Of a DNA stretch of 64,000 nucleotides, positions 15,355 to 26,327 are shown piece by piece. The stretch is taken from contig NZ_VFOV01000001.1 of NCBI RefSeq assembly GCF_006716315.1, positions 2,372,501-2,436,500 of the forward strand. Direction: 5' to 3'. The notes beneath the pieces were generated by a model. The model did not search any database. It was given only the letters and a program-made list of their open reading frames with translations, and had not been told where the DNA came from. Position 1 is the stretch's first letter. Each line of letters begins with the position of its first letter. The position numbers and the translations under genes were made by a program. This DNA comes from Nocardioides albertanoniae (GTDB taxonomy: Bacteria; Actinomycetota; Actinomycetes; Propionibacteriales; Nocardioidaceae).

Positions 15355-16608
15355 TCAGCCGACCGGGGCCGTCCAGGTGGACTCGGGACCCATCACCAGG
15401 CGCTCCACGAGCCTGGTGAGCGAGTGATCGTCGTTGACCCCTGGCACGAGGGTGAGGCGTTCGTCGCGTGAGCCGGGCTCGTCGGTCCAGGTCGACGTAC
15501 CCGACGACTCGAACCTCGCGCGACCCTTCGTGGTGTCGAAGAAGTCACCGCGGCCGCGAGCCAGGTAGAGCAGGGCGATCTCGTCGTAGGCCGGGTCGGT
15601 CTTGGCGACGTGCGGATCGACGAGGTTGGAGCCGGCGTTGTTGACGTAGTAGCCCATCCGGACAGGGTGGTGGGCCGAGAGCCGGTTGTAGGCAGTGCCC
15701 GCCGGCACCCGCCAGCCCTGCTCGTTGCCGACGAACGTCTTGGGGACCCCCAGCCGGTCGAGGCGCTCGAACACGCCCTGGGTGAGGCCCGGATACCAGG
15801 CGTGCGCGTTGTACTCCGCGCCCACGCCGTTGCTGGAGGATGCGTGCTGGGAGACGGTGAGCGGGAAGAACGCGTTGGGCGGGTGGTTGCCGTACTCGGC
15901 TCGGTAGTAGGCGAGGTCGGCGGCCGTCATCGGCTTGCCGAAGGCGCCGATCATCATCACGAACCGGCCGACCTTCTTGCGCACCAGGTCGGCGCCGCTC
16001 AGCGGAGAGGCCGCGTCGGGCCCGGAATTGAGCAGCGCCTTGATGTTGTAGAGCTGCCCGGCGGTCATGATGGTGACGCTGTGGTCCTCCTGGGCGGCCA
16101 GCAGCCGGCGGTAGAGCCGGACGCTGTCGGGAACCTCGGCAAAGGTCTTCGGGTGCCACGACGCGTAGTGCGCCGCGATGGTACGGCTCGCCGGGAACAT
16201 CGTGTGTGCCACCTGGGACGCGGGCCGGACGAACCGGTCATAGCCTCGGTCCGTGCGGTCCTTGAAGGTGCCGATCGGGATCCGGTGGCCGTACCAGCGG
16301 TTGAAGACGTCGACGACCTCGACGTTGGAGCGCTCCGGCATCGTGCCCATGATGCCGAGCAGGTTGATCTCGTTGGTCTCGTGCAGGTGGTGGAGCATCG
16401 CCAGGGTGCTGAAGTCGCACGGGTCCGGACCGACGTCGCCGTCGAAGATCACCGCCGGGGCGGGGCGCCGGTGCGCGTCCGCAGCGCCTGGTCCGGCACC
16501 GTGAGCGCTCGCGTGTGCGGCGTCGCCGCCGGAGGCGTTGGCCGGGGGAGCCACCGTGCCTGCTGCCACCAGCGCGAGAGCACCGGCCAGAACTAGAACA
16601 CGTTTCAT
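15355..16608 (-). CDS. Secreted nucleoside hydrolase-like protein
   Basis: 417 aa from the ATG at 16608, chosen because a signal peptide starts there (MKRVLVLAGALALVAAGTVA then ANASG); an ATG at 16632 would only lengthen the n-region. The mature protein has the calcium/ribose motif of inosine-uridine hydrolases in altered form, DGDVGPDPCD at 56-65 instead of DxDxGxDDAxA. It also has the later HLHETNEINLLGIMGTM and IMTAGQLYNI blocks. Likely extracytoplasmic cleavage of nucleosides or a related glycoside. It is convergent with the RNA methyltransferase, 9 bp apart. Confidence 0.85.
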   Translation of the reverse strand: MKRVLVLAGALALVAAGTVAPPANASGGDAAHASAHGAGPGAADAHRRPAPAVIFDGDVGPDPCDFSTLAMLHHLHETNEINLLGIMGTMPERSNVEVVDVFNRWYGHRIPIGTFKDRTDRGYDRFVRPASQVAHTMFPASRTIAAHYASWHPKTFAEVPDSVRLYRRLLAAQEDHSVTIMTAGQLYNIKALLNSGPDAASPLSGADLVRKKVGRFVMMIGAFGKPMTAADLAYYRAEYGNHPPNAFFPLTVSQHASSSNGVGAEYNAHAWYPGLTQGVFERLDRLGVPKTFVGNEQGWRVPAGTAYNRLSAHHPVRMGYYVNNAGSNLVDPHVAKTDPAYDEIALLYLARGRGDFFDTTKGRARFESSGTSTWTDEPGSRDERLTLVPGVNDDHSLTRLVERLVMGPESTWTAPVG

Positions 16609-16707
16609 GTCTGGTTCAACGGCGGTGCGCATGATTCGCTACGTCCCATACGGCCGTCGCGCGGGCGGGCGATATCGGTTGCGCGTCGCGGGGATCGGCG
16701 TTGAGAT

Positions 16708-17532
16708 GTGGCCGTGACCGATGACCTGTGGCGCACCGATCGACTCGACCTGACCGCGTATCTGGACCGGATCGGGGTCAGCCGGCCGCCCGAACCGTCG
16801 CGGTCGGCGCTGGAGGAGATCTACGACGCCCACCTGCGCACCTTCACCTTCGACAACATCGACGTGCTGCTCGACCAGCATCCCGGGGTCGACCTGCCCG
16901 AGGTGGCGAAGAAGTTCGTCGGCCGGGGGAGAGGCGGCTACTGCTTCGAGCACGGCACGCTGTTCGCGGCGGTGCTGGAACGGCTGGGCTACGCCGTCGA
17001 GAGGCGTCTTGCCCGGGTCGGCGTCGACCCGACCGAGGCGGGGCGTACGCATCTGGTGGCGGTCATCGACATCGACGGCGTGCGGCTGCTCGCCGATCCT
17101 GGGTTCGGGCTGAGCGTGTGGAGGCCGATCCCGCTGGTCGACGGTGCGACCGACGAGGTCGGCGGCATCACCCACGGCGTGCGCTGGACCGAGCACGGCT
17201 GGGCGCTTCAGCGCGCGAAGGGCGACGGGTGGGACCGGATGCACACCCATGACGAGGCGCTGGTGGTGCCCAGCGACGTCGCGATCGGCCATCACTTCAC
17301 CAGCACCCATCCCACCGTGCACTTCCGTCACCGGATGATCGTGACCAAGCTCCTCGGTGACAGGCACGTCAGCCTCACCCACGAGGCCGTCACCGTCCGT
17401 CGTGAGGGGGAGGAGACCGAGCATCGCGAGATCGGCCTCGACGAGGTCATGGCCTACCTCGACGAGCTCGAGGTGCCGCTCACCGGTGATGAGTGCACAC
17501 GCCTGCGCGCGAGGCTCGAGACGCTCAGCTGA
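16708..17532 (+). CDS. nat: Arylamine N-acetyltransferase
   Basis: 274 aa, the NAT length. The catalytic triad is visible: Cys in RGRGGYCFEHG (about residue 73), His in RTHLVAVID (about 113) and Asp in LLADPGFG (about 130). The enzyme moves acetyl from acetyl-CoA to arylamines or hydrazines; in mycobacteria the gene is linked to sterol catabolism, of interest because an Mce system with a KstR box occurs later in this window. Start GTG at 16708; GTG at 16714 is an alternative and no strong RBS decides. Confidence 0.93.
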   Translation: MAVTDDLWRTDRLDLTAYLDRIGVSRPPEPSRSALEEIYDAHLRTFTFDNIDVLLDQHPGVDLPEVAKKFVGRGRGGYCFEHGTLFAAVLERLGYAVERRLARVGVDPTEAGRTHLVAVIDIDGVRLLADPGFGLSVWRPIPLVDGATDEVGGITHGVRWTEHGWALQRAKGDGWDRMHTHDEALVVPSDVAIGHHFTSTHPTVHFRHRMIVTKLLGDRHVSLTHEAVTVRREGEETEHREIGLDEVMAYLDELEVPLTGDECTRLRARLETLS

Positions 17533-17953
17533 CGTCGTCGGCGACGGCCTTCATCGACATCGTCGCGTCCTCGGAGAGATCGGTGATCAGCTGCCGACGG
17601 TCGAGCACCGCCTCGTCCAGCTGAGGGCCGAGAGAGCTCAGGAGCTCGCCGGTCGTGGTGGTCGGCACGGCGTTGAGCATGTGGCGCCCGCGCCTGCCCG
17701 AACCGGGAACCACGCGAGCGAGAGCGCCGGCCATCGACCGGGTCGCTTCCGCGAACGGTGCCGTGATCGGGTCGGTGATCGTGCCGAGCCAGTCATCGGC
17801 CCGCATCGCCTCGGCATGCGACGTGCGCACCTTCAGATCCCCGAGGCGTACGTCGTCGAGGGCCCGTTCGAGCCGGCGCCGCTCTGCGAAGGCGAGGCCC
17901 ACGACGACGCCGGCGCCGACGGCGGCCAAGAGCGCGAGGCTAGCGATCAGCAT
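17525..17953 (-). CDS. Small membrane-anchored hypothetical protein
   Basis: 142 aa. One N-terminal helix (MLIASLALLAAVGAGVVVGL) is followed by a cytosolic, mostly helical region with charged ERRRLERALDDVRLGDL. No known catalytic motif. Its start overlaps the end of the upstream gene by 14 nt, so the two are co-translated, and its 3' end overlaps nat by 8 bp. Both members of the pair have a signal-anchor plus a helical domain and may form one complex. Function unknown. Confidence 0.75.
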   Translation of the reverse strand: MLIASLALLAAVGAGVVVGLAFAERRRLERALDDVRLGDLKVRTSHAEAMRADDWLGTITDPITAPFAEATRSMAGALARVVPGSGRRGRHMLNAVPTTTTGELLSSLGPQLDEAVLDRRQLITDLSEDATMSMKAVADDVS

Positions 17954-18311
17954 GGACCTTGACCTCCGCCACGACGCCCTCGTCGGCCAGGCGCTCGCGC
18001 AGCGACTCCGCAGCCTGCTCGTAGACCATCTTCGAGAGCAGCGCGGGGCGCACCCGGTGGAGCATCGTGGCCACCTTGGTCTGGGCGGAGGCCAGCTCGA
18101 GCGGGTTGAGGATGCGGATGCTCAGCAGTCTGTCCGCCGGCGGAAGCTCGCCGTAGGCGCCGCGCGGAGCCGACATGTCAGCCTGCTCGAGTCGCCACAG
18201 CAGTCCGATGGTCTCTGCGCGCAGCGTCTTGTTGGCACGTTGCAGGCGCCAGGCGACGACGGCCGCGGCCAGGGCGATCACGAGCGCCAGGACGGCGATC
18301 AGGGTGCTCAA
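17940..18311 (-). CDS. Small membrane-anchored hypothetical protein
   Basis: 123 aa. N-terminal anchor MSTLIAVLALVIALAAAVVA, then a short helical domain (LQRANKTLRAETIGLLWRLE) and a region ending VVAEVKVHADR. No enzyme motif is seen. First gene of a two-gene unit with the 17525-17953 gene. Close to the start GAGAGCC resembles a weak RBS. Function unknown. Confidence 0.75.
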   Translation of the reverse strand: MSTLIAVLALVIALAAAVVAWRLQRANKTLRAETIGLLWRLEQADMSAPRGAYGELPPADRLLSIRILNPLELASAQTKVATMLHRVRPALLSKMVYEQAAESLRERLADEGVVAEVKVHADR

Positions 18312-18461
18312 GGCTCTCCTTGCCTCTCGGTTCCGAGGAGCCGAGGCTCGTCGGGGTCGTGCGGTCGGGGCCCATCATGAAGCATCCGAGGATCGCTGTC
18401 AGCGGCGGTGGTCACAACGGCGTACGTCGGGGTGATTCGAATTGTCGTTCGACATCGTGTA

Positions 18462-18475
18462 TCTTGATATCAAGA
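18462..18475. promoter_or_regulatory. Perfect 14-bp palindrome upstream of aconitase
   Basis: TCTTGATATCAAGA is a perfect palindrome of the kind bound by MarR-family dimers. It lies about 90 bp before the predicted acnA -10 region. In Streptomyces coelicolor aconitase is controlled by the MarR homologue TamR, so a comparable regulator is a reasonable guess. No obvious regulator gene is adjacent. Confidence 0.55.
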
Positions 18476-18502
18476 GATCGGCGGCGAGTGTAGCCGCAAA
18501 GG

Positions 18503-18521
18503 TTAGGTGAGCCTTCGTTTT
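18503..18521. promoter_or_regulatory. Weak IdeR/DtxR-like half-box upstream of aconitase
   Basis: TTAGGTGAGCCT matches the left part of the DtxR/IdeR iron box (TTAGGTTAGGCT), but the right half is degenerate. Iron control of an Fe-S enzyme is plausible. The match is too partial to stand alone. Confidence 0.2.
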
Positions 18522-18609
18522 CCGGGCACGGGGTGCCGGGGCAGGATGGGGCTCACAAGGCTTTATATGTATGAACGTCACTGTGGACGCGAGCAAGGAG
18601 ATGAACGCG

Positions 18610-21300
<2,691 letters not shown>

Positions 21301-21334
21301 CCGATCGGCTCGACTGCGAGACGATCGCAGAGCT

Positions 21335-21360
21335 GAGACCTGGTTTCGCTCGCAGGTCTC
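21335..21360 (+). terminator. First hairpin after acnA
   Basis: GAGACCTG (21335-21342) and CAGGTCTC (21353-21360) form an 8-bp stem with a 10-nt loop, 34 bp after the acnA stop. Confidence 0.5.
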
Positions 21361-21363
21361 GTG

Positions 21364-21404
21364 CAAGCGCTCCTGTCAGGCTCCTGGCCTGACAGGGGCG
21401 CTTG
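21364..21404. terminator. Main hairpin between acnA and the SDR gene
   Basis: CAAGCGCTCCTGTCAGG pairs with CCTGACAGGGGCGCTTG, one internal mismatch, loop about 7 nt. It separates the convergent acnA and SDR genes and can serve both directions. Confidence 0.75.
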
Positions 21405-21448
21405 TGTTCGGTGCTGGTCCGAGTGTCCGGTACGTCTCCGCCCGCCCG

Positions 21449-22207
21449 TCAGGGGTAGACCTGGACCTCGCCGCCGTCGACGAACAGCTCGCTGCCCGTG
21501 ATGAAGCTGGACTGGTCCGATGCCAGGAAGAGCACGGCGTTGGCGATCTCCGCCGGGTCGGCGGCGCGCCGAAGCGGCGTGCTGCTCGCCATCTCGTCGA
21601 GGAGCACGCCCGCTCGCTCTGGGCTCTCGGCGAGGCCGCGGAGGCCCGGGGTGTCGGTGGGGCCGGGCACCAACGTGTTGACGCGCAGCCCGCGTGGCGC
21701 GAGCTCGGCAGCCCAGACCCGGCCGAACTGCCTGATGGCCGCCTTGGTGGCGGAGTAGACGCCGAAGCCGGCGGTGCCGCGGTGTGCTGAGCTGGAGCCG
21801 GTGAGCACGATGCTCCCGCCGTCGTTCAGCAGCGGGAGCGCCTTCTGGACGGTGAAGGCGGTGCCACGCAGGTTGATCCCGAAGGTGTGGTCGAAGGCCT
21901 CGGGCGTCAGCGTGTCGAGGGGTTGGTTCGCTTCGCCGCCGCCTGCGTTCGCGAAGAGGATGTCGAGGCGATCTCCGTCTGCGGCGATCCGGTCGAACAG
22001 CCTGTCGAGGTCATCCAGGTCGGAGACATCGTTCTGGATCGCGATGGCCTGGTCGCCCAGATTCTGGGCCGCGGCGTCGAGCACCTGCGTTCGGCGTCCG
22101 GTGAGGTAGACGCGCGCGCCCTCGGCGATGAAGCGCTCGGCCGTGGCGAGCCCGATGCCCGTGCTCGCGCCCGTGACCAAGGCTGTCTTGTCGGTGAGCT
22201 GACCCAT
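21449..22207 (-). CDS. Short-chain dehydrogenase/reductase
   Basis: 252 aa, classical SDR. NAD(P) motif TGASTGIGLA (13-22), NAG in FANAGGG, catalytic Ser in TGSSSAH, YSATK with Tyr and Lys, and the LFVDGG end. TGRR after strand 2 suggests NADPH. The substrate is unknown. It is divergent from a TetR gene, with two TetR-type operators between them, so it is probably induced by a ligand of that regulator. Confidence 0.92.
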   Translation of the reverse strand: MGQLTDKTALVTGASTGIGLATAERFIAEGARVYLTGRRTQVLDAAAQNLGDQAIAIQNDVSDLDDLDRLFDRIAADGDRLDILFANAGGGEANQPLDTLTPEAFDHTFGINLRGTAFTVQKALPLLNDGGSIVLTGSSSAHRGTAGFGVYSATKAAIRQFGRVWAAELAPRGLRVNTLVPGPTDTPGLRGLAESPERAGVLLDEMASSTPLRRAADPAEIANAVLFLASDQSSFITGSELFVDGGEVQVYP

Positions 22208-22286
22208 GAGTAGTCGTCCTCGGTGGTGTGGTGGGTGAACCGCCGGTGCGGCGGGTGGTGACGGTCGGGGTCGCGTACGAAATCAG

Positions 22287-22336
22287 TTGTTGACCGTCCG
22301 GTCCACAATAGGCATAGTGGACCGAACGGTCAACAA
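22287..22336. promoter_or_regulatory. Duplicated TetR operator between SDR and tetR
   Basis: Arms TTGTTGACCGTCCGGTCCAC (22287-22306) and GTGGACCGAACGGTCAACAA (22317-22336) are inverted repeats with one mismatch and a 10-bp spacer. Each arm is itself a palindrome of the form GACCG-nn-CGGTC. So two TetR sites face the SDR and tetR promoters symmetrically. Confidence 0.85.
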
Positions 22337-22352
22337 CTCGTATGCTGGGCGG

Positions 22353-22943
22353 ATGGCAAGGCCACGGCAGTTCGACGAGGACACGGTGCTGCGCTCGGTC
22401 TGTGACCAGTTCTGGGACGCGGGCTACGCGGCGACCTCGCTCCAAGACCTCATGCGAGTCAGCGGCCTGGGTAAGGGGAGCCTCTACGCCGCCTTCGGCG
22501 ACAAGCACGAGCTCTTCCTCCGGGTGCTGCGCCTCTACGTGGCATCGCTCGACCACGCGGTGCGTGGGGTGATCGACTCGGCTCCACGCGCGGTCGACGC
22601 GCTGCGTTCGTTCGTGATGATGCCGGTGGACGATCCCACGGGCGGGGCCGCCCGGCGCGGCTGTCTGCTCGCCAACAGCGCCACCGAGCTTGCTTCCGCC
22701 GACCCAGCCGTCGCCGCGGAGGCGCGGCGAGCCTACGAGGGGATCACAGCGGTGCTGACCGAGGGTGTGCGGCGGGCTCAGGTCGAGGGTGACCTGAGCG
22801 CCTCCGCCGACCCCGTCAGCCTCGCCCGGGCGCTGCTGACGACGCAGCAGGGCCTGACGTTCATGGGCCGCACCGGGATGGATGCCGAGACGCTGGAGGC
22901 CACCGCACACTCGCTGGCGGCCCAGCTTCTACCCACACGCTGA
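22353..22943 (+). CDS. TetR-family transcriptional regulator
   Basis: 196 aa from the ATG at 22353, where the HTH begins (MARPRQFDEDTVLRSVCDQF). The recognition helix lies in LMRVSGLGKGSLYAAFGDKH. The C-terminal ligand domain resembles the TetR_C group of AcrR-like repressors of SDRs. TATGCT at 22341-22346 lies 6 nt before the ATG and no RBS is visible, so the mRNA is probably leaderless. Likely represses itself and the divergent SDR through the double operator. Confidence 0.92.
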   Translation: MARPRQFDEDTVLRSVCDQFWDAGYAATSLQDLMRVSGLGKGSLYAAFGDKHELFLRVLRLYVASLDHAVRGVIDSAPRAVDALRSFVMMPVDDPTGGAARRGCLLANSATELASADPAVAAEARRAYEGITAVLTEGVRRAQVEGDLSASADPVSLARALLTTQQGLTFMGRTGMDAETLEATAHSLAAQLLPTR

Positions 22944-22977
22944 TCCGTGGCCCGCGACGATCGAGCTCGGCCTGGGG

Positions 22978-23664
22978 TCAGGTCAAGGAGACGATCCGGG
23001 CTCGGCTGGCGTCGCTCAGGGCGGCGAGGAGGGCCTCTCCGGCATCGCCGTGATCCGAGGTGGCGGCAGCGATCTCGGTGACCGTGGGGTCGGGGAGGCC
23101 GGCGAGGATCGGGTCGACCACCGACGGCTCGTCAATGAAGAGCGCGAGCTGGAGGATGTCGCTGCCCGAGGCGCCCTCGACGACCTTCAGGGAGGTCTCG
23201 GCGCCGACGACGCCGGTGAACCTGGCCAGGGTCAGCAGGTGTCCCTGAGCCATCAGCCGGCGGCCGACCTCGATCACGAGCGAGCGGTCGAGCTTGTCGA
23301 TGATGCCCGCGACGCGGCTCGGATCGAGGTGGACGGACAGGTCGGCGAGGAACTCCGGCCTCAGATGACCGGCCAGCTTGGCGGCATCGGACGGATCCAT
23401 CACCGCGGCCACGCGTGCGCTGAGCATGGGCCCCATCGCGATCTCGGAGATCTTCGCGGTGACGGCAGCGGGCAGCTTGTTGCTGACCGCGGCCAGTCGC
23501 TTCACGCGGGCCTCGTGCCGGCTGAACATAGCGTGGGACACGATCGCCCGGAGATCGCGAAGATCATCGGGGGCGGTGGGGGAGAGGAAGGCGAGCTCGG
23601 TCTCCTCGACCCGCATCTCGTGGGCGAGCTTGGTGATCTCCAGCGAGCTGGTGAGCGCGGTCAT
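22978..23664 (-). CDS. Hypothetical protein with MgtE-N-like helical repeats
   Basis: 228 aa, all-helical, no membrane segment. The stretch around MDPSDAAKLAGHLRPEFLAD and LDPSRVAGIIDKL resembles the superhelical N-terminal domain of MgtE (DPxxAAxLLxxLxP), but there is no channel part. The start overlaps the upstream gene stop (ATGA). Function unknown; a scaffold or protein-interaction role is possible. Confidence 0.7.
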   Translation of the reverse strand: MTALTSSLEITKLAHEMRVEETELAFLSPTAPDDLRDLRAIVSHAMFSRHEARVKRLAAVSNKLPAAVTAKISEIAMGPMLSARVAAVMDPSDAAKLAGHLRPEFLADLSVHLDPSRVAGIIDKLDRSLVIEVGRRLMAQGHLLTLARFTGVVGAETSLKVVEGASGSDILQLALFIDEPSVVDPILAGLPDPTVTEIAAATSDHGDAGEALLAALSDASRARIVSLT

Positions 23665-23888
23665 CGGGCACCTCCGAGCATCTTCTGGACGACTCCACGC
23701 AGCATCTTCGGCACGAGCTTCAGCGCCTCGTCGAGGGAGGCCTCGAAGGCCTCGTCCTCGGCTCTCATCGCGTCGCGGAGCAGATCGTCGAAGCGACCCA
23801 GCTGCTGGTCGTCGTACGCCTCCAGGGGTGCGATCCGCGTAGCGGGCACTCCCAGCGTGGCAGCGAGCCGGTCGATTCCCTCACTCAT
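23661..23888 (-). CDS. Small hypothetical protein
   Basis: 75 aa, acidic and helical (DDQQLGRFDDLLRDAMRAED), with a basic C-terminus KMLRGVVQKMLGGAR. GGAAGGAATCG precedes the ATG. Translationally coupled to the MgtE-N-like gene by a 4-nt overlap; they likely act together. No known family recognised. Confidence 0.65.
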   Translation of the reverse strand: MSEGIDRLAATLGVPATRIAPLEAYDDQQLGRFDDLLRDAMRAEDEAFEASLDEALKLVPKMLRGVVQKMLGGAR

Positions 23889-23974
23889 CGATTCCTTCCC
23901 GCCGGTGAAGCGCCTTCGGCCCCCGGCGGCGCCACTATATGCGGGCCTGTGTCGGGTGTGGATAGTGTTTCGAC

Positions 23975-24280
23975 ATGCTCGTCGCCTTCTCGATCGCTCC
24001 CACCACGACCGACGACCCCGACGCCTCGGTCGCCGCCTCGGTGACCGAGGCGGTCCGCATCGTCCGTGAGTCCGGACTGCCCAACGAGACCAACGCCATG
24101 TTCACCAACCTCGAAGGCGAGTGGGACGAGGTGATGGGTGTCATCAAGCAGTGCGTGGACGCCGTCGCCGCGGTGTCGTCCCGGGTGAGCCTGGTCGTCA
24201 AGGCCGACATCCGGCCCGGCCACGAGGGCCAGCTGACGGCCAAGGTCGAGCGGGTCGAGTCGGCGCTGCGTCAGCGCTGA
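23975..24280 (+). CDS. Thiamine-binding protein, MTH1187/YkoF family
   Basis: 101 aa. The ferredoxin-like fold signature is clear: MLVAFSIAPTT at strand 1, SVTEAVRIVRESGLPNETNA, then FTNLEGEWDEVMGVIKQCVD. Such proteins bind thiamine or a precursor in the cytoplasm. TAGTGT at 23963-23968 sits 6 nt before the ATG, so it is probably leaderless. No thiamine pathway gene is adjacent. Confidence 0.88.
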   Translation: MLVAFSIAPTTTDDPDASVAASVTEAVRIVRESGLPNETNAMFTNLEGEWDEVMGVIKQCVDAVAAVSSRVSLVVKADIRPGHEGQLTAKVERVESALRQR

Positions 24281-24311
24281 CCCGGCCTGTCCGCTCGTGC
24301 GGGCCCACGCC

Positions 24312-24938
24312 TCAGACCTTCCAGCGCAGCGTGGAGATGCACGAGTCGAACGCGAACTTCCAGGCCTTCACCTTGTCGTCGTCGGCCGACATCTCGACCG
24401 GGCGACCGAACGAGGCGACGAACTGCAGGGCACGCTTCCGCCCTGATCCGGGAATCGGCGTCAGGTAGACCAGCGAGGTCTGGGCGATCGTGGCGTCCTG
24501 CATCGTCACCGTCTTCTCGCGCTCGTAACGCATGAACCGGACATCGCCGAACAACGGCGCCGCACCGAAGTCCCGCATGAGCGCCTTGATCGTGGTGTCC
24601 AGACTCTCGCCGGCCGCCGAGCGGCGCTCGGAGACGACGATCGAGCCCGGGATCACGACCTTGTCCTCGTCTGCTCCGGTGGCGGCGAAGAAGGCCAGCA
24701 CACCTTCCTGCTTCATCTTCTCGTAGGACTCATCGATCATCGAGCGGACGGTGGCGTACAGGTCCGGGCGGTGCAGATCCATGAAGCGTCGCTTGATGCG
24801 AGCGTCCAGATGCGTCTTGTCCGCATCGCTGCCGCTGTGTCGCTCCCACCCAGGCAGCAGCTTGATCTCGAACTCGGGAACAGCGGCCGCTCCGCCGAGC
24901 AGGTCCTTGACCGACATTGAGGTGGTATCAGTAGCCAT
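24312..24938 (-). CDS. Soluble Mog1/PsbP-like protein of the type VII cassette
   Basis: 208 aa. No signal peptide. Pattern FEIKLLPGWERHS, GSIVVSERR, MQDATIAQTSLVYLTPIPGS and RALQFVASFGRPVEM then AWKFAFDSCISTLRW fits the Mog1/PsbP-like fold (as in LpqN/DUF1795 proteins). Last gene of the six-gene minus-strand run, 2 bp after the membrane-protein gene. It may be an immunity-like or chaperone factor for the 410-aa substrate; that role is inferred only from position. Confidence 0.65.
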   Translation of the reverse strand: MATDTTSMSVKDLLGGAAAVPEFEIKLLPGWERHSGSDADKTHLDARIKRRFMDLHRPDLYATVRSMIDESYEKMKQEGVLAFFAATGADEDKVVIPGSIVVSERRSAAGESLDTTIKALMRDFGAAPLFGDVRFMRYEREKTVTMQDATIAQTSLVYLTPIPGSGRKRALQFVASFGRPVEMSADDDKVKAWKFAFDSCISTLRWKV

Positions 24939-24940
24939 GT

Positions 24941-25663
24941 TCACTCGATTCTGCGTCCGACGAGCGACCCCAGCGGGCGCTCGGTGGCCTTGTTCGCCTG
25001 GCGGATCTTGATCAGCTTCCGCTCGGCGAGCTTGGTCAGGGCTGCTGCGCGCTGCGCCAGCAGCGTGTTGCGGTCGTCGTCGCTCAGCGCGGTGAGGTCG
25101 ACGTCGGGAAAGGGGGCTGTGGAGCCCGCGACGAGAAAGAGGAGGAGCCCGATCAGCGACACGACCAGGGCGGCGAGCACCACGATCGTCACCGAGCCGC
25201 CTTCCAGCTGGCCGGGTCGAGCCCAGAGCTGGATCAGAGTGAGGATCGAGCACACCGCGACCGCACCGGCACGGATGAGGTCGCTCTCGACCGACCGCCG
25301 ACCCAGCCGCACCCAGCCGGCGATGTGCACCAGCTGGCACAGCGCGGCGATCGAGAACGTCACGACCGCGATCATGTTCTCGGTCGAGGAGCCAAAGTCG
25401 TAGTCGCGGTAGCCACGGCCGAAGAAGCCGCCTGCCCAGAAGGACGTCATCCCCAGGATCGGCGAGAACATCGAGATCACGGCGAAGGCCTTGAACGCCA
25501 TCGACCGCTCCCCGAGGAACGCCCAGCAACCACGACTACGGTGGCGCCGGTCGAGGACGAAACCAGCTCGGTCGAGGACGGCCTGCTCCGCGTCGCTGGG
25601 TTCGTGCGGCTCGGTCGCGCCGACCGACGCCGCCCACGCTGTGGCGTCCTTATGCAGAGTCAT
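24941..25663 (-). CDS. Four-helix membrane protein of the type VII cassette
   Basis: 240 aa. A cytosolic N-terminal region (about 1-55) is followed by predicted helices at about 57-79, 98-117, 129-147 and 158-179, then a basic cytosolic tail ending RPLGSLVGRRIE. No family recognised. Its start overlaps the preceding gene by 14 nt, the strongest coupling in the cassette. A membrane immunity protein or an accessory membrane factor are the two simplest readings. Confidence 0.7.
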   Translation of the reverse strand: MTLHKDATAWAASVGATEPHEPSDAEQAVLDRAGFVLDRRHRSRGCWAFLGERSMAFKAFAVISMFSPILGMTSFWAGGFFGRGYRDYDFGSSTENMIAVVTFSIAALCQLVHIAGWVRLGRRSVESDLIRAGAVAVCSILTLIQLWARPGQLEGGSVTIVVLAALVVSLIGLLLFLVAGSTAPFPDVDLTALSDDDRNTLLAQRAAALTKLAERKLIKIRQANKATERPLGSLVGRRIE

Positions 25664-26327
25664 CGAGCGGTGCCCACTCCTCGATGTCGGTGCGGGCGAG
25701 ACCGTCGAACGGTTCGCCCACGAAGAGACTCCCGTCCGGGCGCCTCAGCTCCAGCGTCTGCAGGAGGGACTGGAGGCCACCGAGCATGTGCATGAACCAG
25801 TCGGCAGGCACCGGATCGACGGAGACGACGACGGAGTCGGAGCCCTGGTTGAAGACCCAGCTCGCGCTGACGAACGGCATCGAACCGTTGCCGCCGTCCA
25901 TGGCGACCTCGGCACTCTGCACGCACTGGGCACCGGAGCCGATGAGCGCACCGTCGTAGCGGATCACGTCGAAGTCGGCCTCCGTCCACAGCGCCAGGGA
26001 GACCGTCGGGAGGACACGTACGTGGACGCCGACGGCAGCCGGGACCTGGACCGGCCAGTAGAGAAGACTCAAGGCCTCCTGCGGGGCTCGCATCTGCTGC
26101 GCCGCGGTCAGGATCTGGCTGATCTCCGCGCGGACCTCCGGCCCGGTCTCGCCCTGCCAGAAATCCTCGACCTCCGCGATCGCCACGTCGGGCCATGGCT
26201 GGCCCGAGTCGTTGCCAGGCGGCGGCACCTCGACCCAGCCGGGGGTGGCGACGTCGGTGGCCACGTGCCACTGGGTCGTCTCGTCTCGCCGGCCCGCGCC
26301 GGCTCCGGAATCAGCCATGGCGGACAT
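25650..26327 (-). CDS. Hypothetical soluble protein of the type VII cassette
   Basis: 225 aa from the ATG at 26327, which shares its A with the stop of the upstream gene (TGATG); GTG at 26336 is an alternative. Beta-rich, with GWVEVPPPG near the start and VHVRVLPTVSLALWTEADFD in the middle. It may be a second Mog1/PsbP-like or immunity-type protein. No signal peptide. No firm family. Confidence 0.6.
   Translation of the reverse strand: MSAMADSGAGAGRRDETTQWHVATDVATPGWVEVPPPGNDSGQPWPDVAIAEVEDFWQGETGPEVRAEISQILTAAQQMRAPQEALSLLYWPVQVPAAVGVHVRVLPTVSLALWTEADFDVIRYDGALIGSGAQCVQSAEVAMDGGNGSMPFVSASWVFNQGSDSVVVSVDPVPADWFMHMLGGLQSLLQTLELRRPDGSLFVGEPFDGLARTDIEEWAPLDDSA

Noticed and set aside
18503..18521. 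Full IdeR box before acnA
   Set aside because: Only the left half matches the iron box, so it is kept as a weak site and not claimed as regulation.
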